A DNA stretch of 6,323 nucleotides from Kiritimatiellia bacterium (GTDB lineage: Bacteria > Verrucomicrobiota > Kiritimatiellia > RFP12 > UBA1067), in NCBI GenBank assembly GCA_017521065.1, contig JAFXEA010000540.1:1-6323 (forward strand), in the 5' to 3' direction. The notes beneath the pieces were generated by a model that saw only the letters and a list, made by a program, of their open reading frames with translations, did no database searches and had not been told where the DNA came from. The position numbers and the translations under genes were made by a program. Positions 5,181 through 6,323 of the stretch are shown piece after piece (positions within the stretch are counted from its first letter, which is position 1; every line of letters starts with the position of its first letter).

Positions 5181-6128
5181 ATGAAGCTTGTGCTTGCCCC
5201 GATAGCCGGATTCACGAACGCCGCCTTCAGGTTGATGGCGACACATGGTGGCGCTGATTTGACGTACACGGAAATGGTTTCGGCGGCAGGGCTGGCGCAC
5301 GGGTCGTCTCCCACACGCCATCTGATGGAGGTGTTGCCCGGTGAAGGTCCTGTTGCGTGTCAGCTTTTCGGTTCCAAGCCGGACGAACTTGCTTTCTCGG
5401 CGCGGGAGGTTGCTGCTCTTGGAAGGTTTGTCGAGATCAACCTGAATGCAGGGTGTCCTGTACCGCGTATCGTAAAGGAGGGTTCCGGTTCGGCGTTGGT
5501 GAAGAATCCCCAGCTCGTCCATGACCTCCTTGCGGCGATGGTAGCTGAGGCGAATGGTGTGCCGGTGACGCTCAAGACACGTCCGGGGTCTCGTCCGGAC
5601 AAGGTGCTGATGCTGGAGCTTCTCGACGCCGCTGAGACCGCAGGGGCGAAGGGCATTGCGATGCATGCGAGGTTTACGTCTCAGAACCATGGCGGCGAGG
5701 TGCATCTCGATCTTCTGTCGGAACTTGTACAGAAAGCCAAAATCCCCGTGATCGGCAACGGAGGGGTTGTTGATTCCGAAACCTTGCGAGCGATGGCTGA
5801 TACAGGCGTTTCGGCTGTCATGCTCGGACGCGGTGCGCTTCCTGATCCGTATATTTTCGCAAAGCTGAAAGGCGTTGAATTTGAAGCTCTGTCGCCAGAG
5901 CGTCTTTTCCGCAAAAATCTTGACGCGCTCATAGCGCTTCATGGGCAGATAGCGGAACGGTTTCCCGCCGATAGGCTTCCAACGCTTGATTTCTGGACGG
6001 CAGGGGCCGTGCGCACGCATCTTTTCCGATATTTCGCAGGCCGCCCAGGGGCCGGGGAGTTCAGGCGAAGGCTGATGTCCCTGCGCACTCTCGATGAAAT
6101 AATCGCCGCGATTCCATCTCAGCGGTGA
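5181..6128 (+). CDS. dus: tRNA-dihydrouridine synthase, DusB-like
   Basis: 315 residues, the normal length for the family. The FMN-binding TIM barrel begins LAPIAGFTNAAFR (5-17). The catalytic loop NLNAGCPVPRIVKEGSGSAL has Cys92. LKTRPG (131-136) carries Lys132, MHARFTSQ (161-168) has His162, IPVIGNGGV (188-196) and MLGRGAL (214-220) bind the flavin phosphate, and PDPYIF follows. The last about 80 residues fit the helical tRNA-binding domain. The enzyme reduces uridines in the tRNA D-loop with NADPH. Motif details vary: FTN for the usual VTD, HARF for HGRT, GNGG for GNGD. The shape is nearest to DusB, but the subclass is uncertain. It is the last clear gene of the run, three bases after the dehydrogenase. 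Confidence 0.96.
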   Translation: MKLVLAPIAGFTNAAFRLMATHGGADLTYTEMVSAAGLAHGSSPTRHLMEVLPGEGPVACQLFGSKPDELAFSAREVAALGRFVEINLNAGCPVPRIVKEGSGSALVKNPQLVHDLLAAMVAEANGVPVTLKTRPGSRPDKVLMLELLDAAETAGAKGIAMHARFTSQNHGGEVHLDLLSELVQKAKIPVIGNGGVVDSETLRAMADTGVSAVMLGRGALPDPYIFAKLKGVEFEALSPERLFRKNLDALIALHGQIAERFPADRLPTLDFWTAGAVRTHLFRYFAGRPGAGEFRRRLMSLRTLDEIIAAIPSQR

Positions 6129-6150
6129 TGTTCAACAGCATTTGAATGTG

Positions 6151-6155
6151 AAGGA
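6151..6155 (+). promoter_or_regulatory. Ribosome binding site AAGGA before the last ORF
   Basis: AAGGA lies six bases before the ATG at 6162, a normal spacing. It is the main reason to prefer a + strand gene at the end of the window. Confidence 0.45.
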
Positions 6156-6161
6156 TAGAGC

Positions 6162-6323
6162 ATGTCAGTTGCAGTACATATTCTCCTCCTCGGAAGCCTG
6201 ATATTCCAGCCTCCGAAGGAGTTTCCTGATCTCGCGCTTAAATGCTGTCCATTGGCCAACGCAAAGGCGGAGCCTGTTGAGATGCCTCGCGCCACCGCAT
6301 TTATTGTGAGCGAACGAGATGGA
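6162..6323 (+). CDS. Start of an unrecognised protein, 3' end outside window
   Basis: An ATG at 6162 with a good ribosome site opens a frame that stays open for all 54 codons to the window edge. An in-frame TAG at 6156 fixes the start. The product begins MSVAVHILLLGSLIF, a hydrophobic stretch, then QPPKEF and a CC pair. G+C by codon position (about 65, 44 and 50 percent, counted by hand) is compatible with coding. No family is recognised. It lies 33 bases after dus and would continue the same run. The antisense frame with the same codon boundaries is also open and reads plausibly, so strand is not settled. Confidence 0.45.
   Translation, partial: MSVAVHILLLGSLIFQPPKEFPDLALKCCPLANAKAEPVEMPRATAFIVSERDG
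6165..6323 (-). CDS. Alternative reading: C-terminus of a convergent gene
   Basis: On the - strand a frame is open from the window edge to a TGA at 6167-6165. Its last residues include QWTAFKREIRKLLRRLEYQ and a tail ending MYCN, a basic then acidic helical end that looks protein-like, with about two thirds G/C at third positions. It excludes the + strand ORF in the same place; at most one of the two is real. Codons here are read back-to-back with the + frame, so the openness may be a shadow. Confidence 0.28.
   Translation of the reverse strand, partial: SISFAHNKCGGARHLNRLRLCVGQWTAFKREIRKLLRRLEYQASEEENMYCN

Noticed and set aside
4872..6020. 382-codon open frame on the - strand across the dehydrogenase and dus genes
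   Set aside because: Its codon boundaries coincide with those of both sense genes, so stops could arise only from sense TTA, CTA or TCA codons, which are rare here. The product has no family-like motifs and the sense genes are certain.

Overview
The window looks like bacterial chromosome of moderate to high GC. The genes are tightly packed, favour G/C at third codon positions and run mostly on the + strand. The non-coding stretch is more AT-rich and carries palindromes. The mix of an extended -10 promoter, a leaderless start and REP-like hairpins whose arms read GGACGCAT and GGCGCGTT would fit a member of the Verrucomicrobiota (possibly Kiritimatiellae), but this is an impression and no marker gene here proves it.

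Layout. (1) Positions 1-564: the 3' part of a radC/JAB-domain gene whose 5' end lies outside the window. (2) Positions 565-1255: about 690 bases with no convincing normal-sized gene. This stretch holds a 12-bp perfect inverted repeat just after radC, a possible 22-residue membrane peptide gene, two related REP-like palindromes in the same orientation, a smaller palindrome, an AT-rich hairpin followed by T4, and then a promoter. (3) Positions 1256-6128: a six-gene run that looks like one operon, with overlaps or short gaps (4-bp overlap, 32-bp gap, about 20-bp overlap, 4-bp overlap, 3-bp gap). The products are a DJ-1/PfpI family protein, a membrane-anchored SurA-like chaperone without a visible PPIase domain, a secreted alanine/glutamate/arginine-rich coiled-coil protein, a PlsC-type acyltransferase, a D-2-hydroxyacid dehydrogenase and a DusB-like tRNA-dihydrouridine synthase. 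(4) Positions 6129-6323: the start of a further gene on the + strand, or, less likely, the end of a convergent gene on the - strand.

How the genes may work together. Three of the middle genes point to the cell envelope: a periplasmic folding helper, an exported protein with a faint resemblance to GspC/PilP-type secretion/pilus components, and a phospholipid-synthesis acyltransferase. They are flanked by protein/metabolite-repair or redox genes (DJ-1 family, hydroxyacid dehydrogenase) and a tRNA modification enzyme. The most informative regulatory signal is in front of the DJ-1 gene. An extended -10 box (TGC-TATAAT) sits seven bases before the ATG, which predicts a leaderless mRNA. A near-perfect 14-bp dyad is centred about 41.5 bases upstream of the predicted start, the usual place for a class II activator of the CRP/FNR type. 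I saw no clearly new defence or mobile system. The best candidates for something undescribed are the palindrome-rich intergenic stretch with its small ORF, and the SurA-like/coiled-coil protein pair.
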